Of a DNA stretch of 64,000 bases, positions 60,901-64,000 are shown one piece after another. Position 1 is the stretch's first letter, and the number at the start of each line of letters is the position of its first letter. The position numbers were made by a program, and so were the translations under genes. A model generated the notes under the pieces. It worked only from the letters and a program-made list of their open reading frames with translations. It searched no databases and was not told the origin of the DNA. Origin of the DNA: Sabellastarte sp. h YS-2021 (Eukaryota; Annelida; Polychaeta; Sabellida; Sabellidae); contig OZ024936.1 in assembly GCA_964017235.1 (NCBI GenBank), positions 9,896,496 to 9,960,495 of the forward strand, read 5' to 3'.

Positions 60901-63389
60901 GCTGGCTTTAACCTTAGCATCCATATGATTTATAGTTCATTTGTTGACATCCATATGAGTGATGTTTATTTCCTTTGCATCTTAGTTATAGCTGAATCCT
61001 TTGCATTCACCTCAGCAATGGGTATTTGCTTGCGTCCATGTGAGTGATAACTTAATTTTTTTCAACCACCTAATTGATTGTTTACTTGGCATCCATCTGA
61101 GCAGTTGTTGTTACTTTGGCAACAATTTGAGTGATGACTGAGACTTTAAGCATCAATCTGAGTGGTGACAGAATTTTTCATGCATATGACTGCTGGCTTT
61201 AACCTTAGCATCCATATGATTTATAGTTCATTTCTTGACATCCATATGAGTGATGTTTATTTCCTTTGCATCTTAGTTATAGCTGAATCCTTTGCATTCA
61301 CCTCAGCAAGGGGCGTTTCCTTGTCCATGCGAGTGATAACCCATTTTTGTGTGAACCACCTAATTGATTGTTTACTTGGCATCCATCTGAGCAGTTGCTT
61401 TTACTTTGGCAACGATTTGAGTGATGACTGAGACTTTAAGCATCATTCTGAGTGGTGACAGAATTTTTCATGCATATGACTGCTGGCTTTAACCTTAGCA
61501 TCCATATGATTTATAGTTCATTTCTTGACATCCATATGAGTGATGTTTATTTTCTTTGCATCTTAGTTATAGCTGTATCCTTTGCATTCACCTCAGCAAG
61601 GGGCGTTTCCTTGTCCATGCGAGTGATAACCGATTTTTGTGTCAACCACCTAATTTGATTGCTTACTTGGCATCCATCTGAGGGATTGCTGTGACTTTGG
61701 CGTCAAATTGAGTGACGACTGAGACTTTAGCATTCATCCAAGTGGTGACATCTTTCAATTGATCTGACAGCTGGCTTTTTCGTTAGCATCCCTCTGAGTT
61801 ATGGCTCATTTCTATACATCCGCATGAGTGATGACTGTTCCTTTGTCTACAACCTCGTTGATTACTTGCTTTGTATCCATATGATTGATTTGTGCGACTT
61901 TCGCATCGATTTGAGTGTTGGCTTGAGACCCTGGCATCCACCTAATTGGTGACAGAACTTTGCATCAACATGACCGCTGGATTTTAATATGGCTTGTATG
62001 CATGTGCTTACTTAATTCTTGGCATTGGTTTTACTGGTAGCTGCGTCCTTGGTGTTCTAAATATGTGGCTATGCCCTTGGTGCCCGTGTGAGTGGTGGCT
62101 GTATACTTGGCATTCATCTGGCTCTATACTGAGAATTTATCCATCTGTGTACTTGATGTCTTGACTATTGGCTGTGTTATTGGTATCCATTTTACTTGTG
62201 TCTGTGTCCGTCGCATTCATTTGCGTAATGGCTTTTCTTTGGTATGCATTTGAGTCATGGTTTGTACCTTGGCATATATATGAGTGATGCCTCTTACTTT
62301 AGCATCTGTTTTGGTGATGGCTGTGTCCTTTGCCTTCATCTCAATGATGGAAATTTCTTTGGCGTCTATCTGAGTGATGCTTCTTTCCTTTGCATCCATC
62401 TTAGTTATAGCTGTATCCTTTGCATTCACCTCAGCAATGGTTATTTGCTGGTGTTCATGGTGAGTGATAACTGATTTTTTTCAACCACCTAATTGATTGC
62501 TTGCTTGGCATCCATCTGAGCAGTTGTTACTTTGGCAACGATTTGAGTGATGACTGACACTTATGCATCAATCTGAGTGGTGACAGAATTTTTCATGCAT
62601 ATGACTGCTGGCTTTAACCTTAGCATCCATATGATTTATAGTTCATTTGTTGACATCCATATGAGTGATGTTTATTTCCTTTGCATCTTAGTTATAGCTG
62701 AATCCTTTGCATTCACCTCAGCAATGGGTATTTGCTTGCGTCCATGTGAGTGATAACTTAATTTTTTTCAACCACCTAATTGATTGTTTACTTGACATCC
62801 ATCTGAGCAGTTGCTTTTACTTTGGCAACAATTTGAGTGATGACTGAGACTTTAAGCATCAATCTGAGTGGTGACAGAATTTTTCATGCATATGACTGCT
62901 GGCTTTAACCTTAGCATCCATATGATTTATAGTTCATTTCTTGACATCCATATGAGTGATGTTTATTTCCTTTGCATCTTAGTTATAGCTGAATCCTTTG
63001 CATTCACCTCAGCAAGGGGCGTTTCCTTGTCCATGCGAGTGATAACCCATTTTTGTGTGAACCACCTAATTTGATTGCTTACTTGGCATCCATCTGAGGG
63101 ATTGCTGTGACTTTGGCGTCAAATTGAGTGATGACTGAGACTAGCATTCATCCAAGTGGTGACATCTTGCCATTGATCTGACAGCTGGCTTTTACGTTAG
63201 CATCCATCTGAGTTATCCCTGTTTCATTAGCATCCCTCTGAGTTATGGCTCATTTCTATACATCCGCATGAGTGATGACTGTTCCTTTGTCTACAACCTC
63301 GTTGATTACTTGCTTTGTATCCATATGATTGATTTGTGCGACTTTCGCATCGATTTGAGTGTTGGCTTGAGACCCTGGCATCCACCTAA
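57930..63389. repeat. Higher-order block D-E-F-G (5460 bp)
   Basis: Starts D 57930, E 59083, F 60240, G 61946. The G again has TTGACATCC (62793) and is followed by A, repeating the order seen 11,485 bp earlier. Confidence 0.9.
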
Positions 63390-64000
63390 TTGGTGACAGA
63401 ACTTTGCATCAACATGACCGCTGGCTTTTATTATGGCTTGTATGCATGTGCTTACTTAATTCTTGGCATTGGTTTTACTGGTAGCTGCGTCCTTGGTGTT
63501 CTAAATATGTGGCTATGCCCTTGGTGCCCGTGTGAGTGGTGGCTGTATACTTGGCATCCATCTGGCTCTATACTGAGAATTTATCCGTCTGTGTACTTGA
63601 TGTCCTGACTATTGGCTGTGTTATTGGTATCCATTTTACTTGTGTCTGTGTCCGTCGCATTCATCTGCGTAATGGCTTTTCTTTGGTATGCATTTGAGTC
63701 ATGGTTTGTACCTTGGCATATATATGAGTGATGCCTCTTACTTTAGCATCTGTTTTGGTGATGGCTGTGTCCTTTGCCTTCATCTCAATGATGGAAATTT
63801 CGTTGGCGTCTATCTGAGTGATGCTTCTTTCCTTTGCATCCATCTTAGTTATAGCTGTATCCTTTGCATTCACCTCAGCAATGGTTATTTGCTGGTGTTC
63901 ATGGTGAGTGATAACTGATTTTTTTCAACCACCTAATTGATTGCTTACTTGGCATCCATCTGAGCAGTTGTTACTTTGGCAACGATTTGAGTGATGACTG
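63390..64000. repeat. Satellite monomer type A, cut by window end
   Basis: It carries the AAATTTCGTTGGCGTC marker (63794) of type A. The array clearly continues beyond the window. Confidence 0.85.

Larger units (their letters stand above)
19480..64000. repeat. Hierarchical satellite array built from ~30-bp subunits (continues past window)
   Basis: The basic subunit is about 30 bp, close to GCATCCATCTGAGTGATG plus a T-rich half such as RCTGTTTCCTTT, with 26-31 bp variants. Subunits are grouped into a ~290-bp module (from TGATTTTTTTCAACCACC through CCATGTGAGTGATAACT) and a ~863-bp core (from TTGGTGACAGAACTTTG). One core plus 1, 2 or 3 modules gives monomers of ~1155, ~1440 or ~1705-1735 bp. 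31 core starts are seen from 21134 to 63390. One decapeptide frame per strand is partly open, but no ORF exceeds 90 codons. I read it as non-coding satellite. Confidence 0.95.

Noticed and set aside
21134-63918. Dozens of recurring 68-90 codon ORFs as a gene family
   Set aside because: They are translations of the 30-bp satellite in both strands, often begin at TTG or GTG, and stop at subunit-length changes. No promoter, splice structure or domain is visible.
19480-64000. CRISPR array
   Set aside because: The ~30-bp repeats are contiguous and variable with no unique spacers, and the DNA is eukaryotic.

Overview
The window is metazoan nuclear DNA made almost entirely of repeats and broken transposons. 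I see no intact single-copy host gene. The evidence for an animal is a PIF/Harbinger (HARBI1-type) transposase with its MADF/Myb-like partner, a piggyBac transposase, a ZNF862/hAT-like zinc-finger remnant, GT-AG exon-like blocks, and several invertebrate-style satellites. A marine invertebrate, possibly a mollusc or other lophotrochozoan, is my guess. The species cannot be fixed from the sequence alone.

Layout. (1) 1-2890: four tandemly duplicated exon-like blocks on the + strand. They are built on a 25-bp minisatellite that is open in all six frames and are separated by similar intron-like spacers with GTGAGT donors. (2) 2894-10312: an interspersed tandem-repeat element split by a 6.74-kb palindromic Harbinger element (3131-9870). 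Each arm of the palindrome carries an inward-reading transposase and an outward-reading MADF/Myb-type partner, all of them broken. (3) 10313-12300: mostly unassignable sequence with another copy of the interspersed repeat. (4) 12297-12662: a degenerate ZNF862/hAT-like zinc-finger fragment. (5) 13214-15452: a decayed piggyBac. (6) 15749-18279: a candidate 2.5-kb element bounded by short inverted repeats, holding a 168-bp satellite and a 131-bp satellite. (7) 18280-19480: AT-rich, unassigned. (8) 19480 to the window end: more than 44 kb of a satellite built from ~30-bp subunits.

The terminal satellite is hierarchical. About 30-bp subunits build a ~290-bp module and a ~863-bp core. One core plus one, two or three modules makes monomers of ~1155, ~1440 or ~1705-1735 bp. 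From diagnostic variants I call these monomers types A to G. They are arranged A-A-BCDEFG-BCDEFG-DEFG-DEFG-A-B-C/F-G-DEFG-A. DEFG recurs at exactly 5,460 bp four times, and a larger 11,485-bp period begins to appear at the right end.

Functionally the elements do not form a pathway. They record successive events: interspersed repeat, then Harbinger insertion into it, inverted duplication after or with inactivation, piggyBac decay, and recent satellite homogenisation by unequal exchange.
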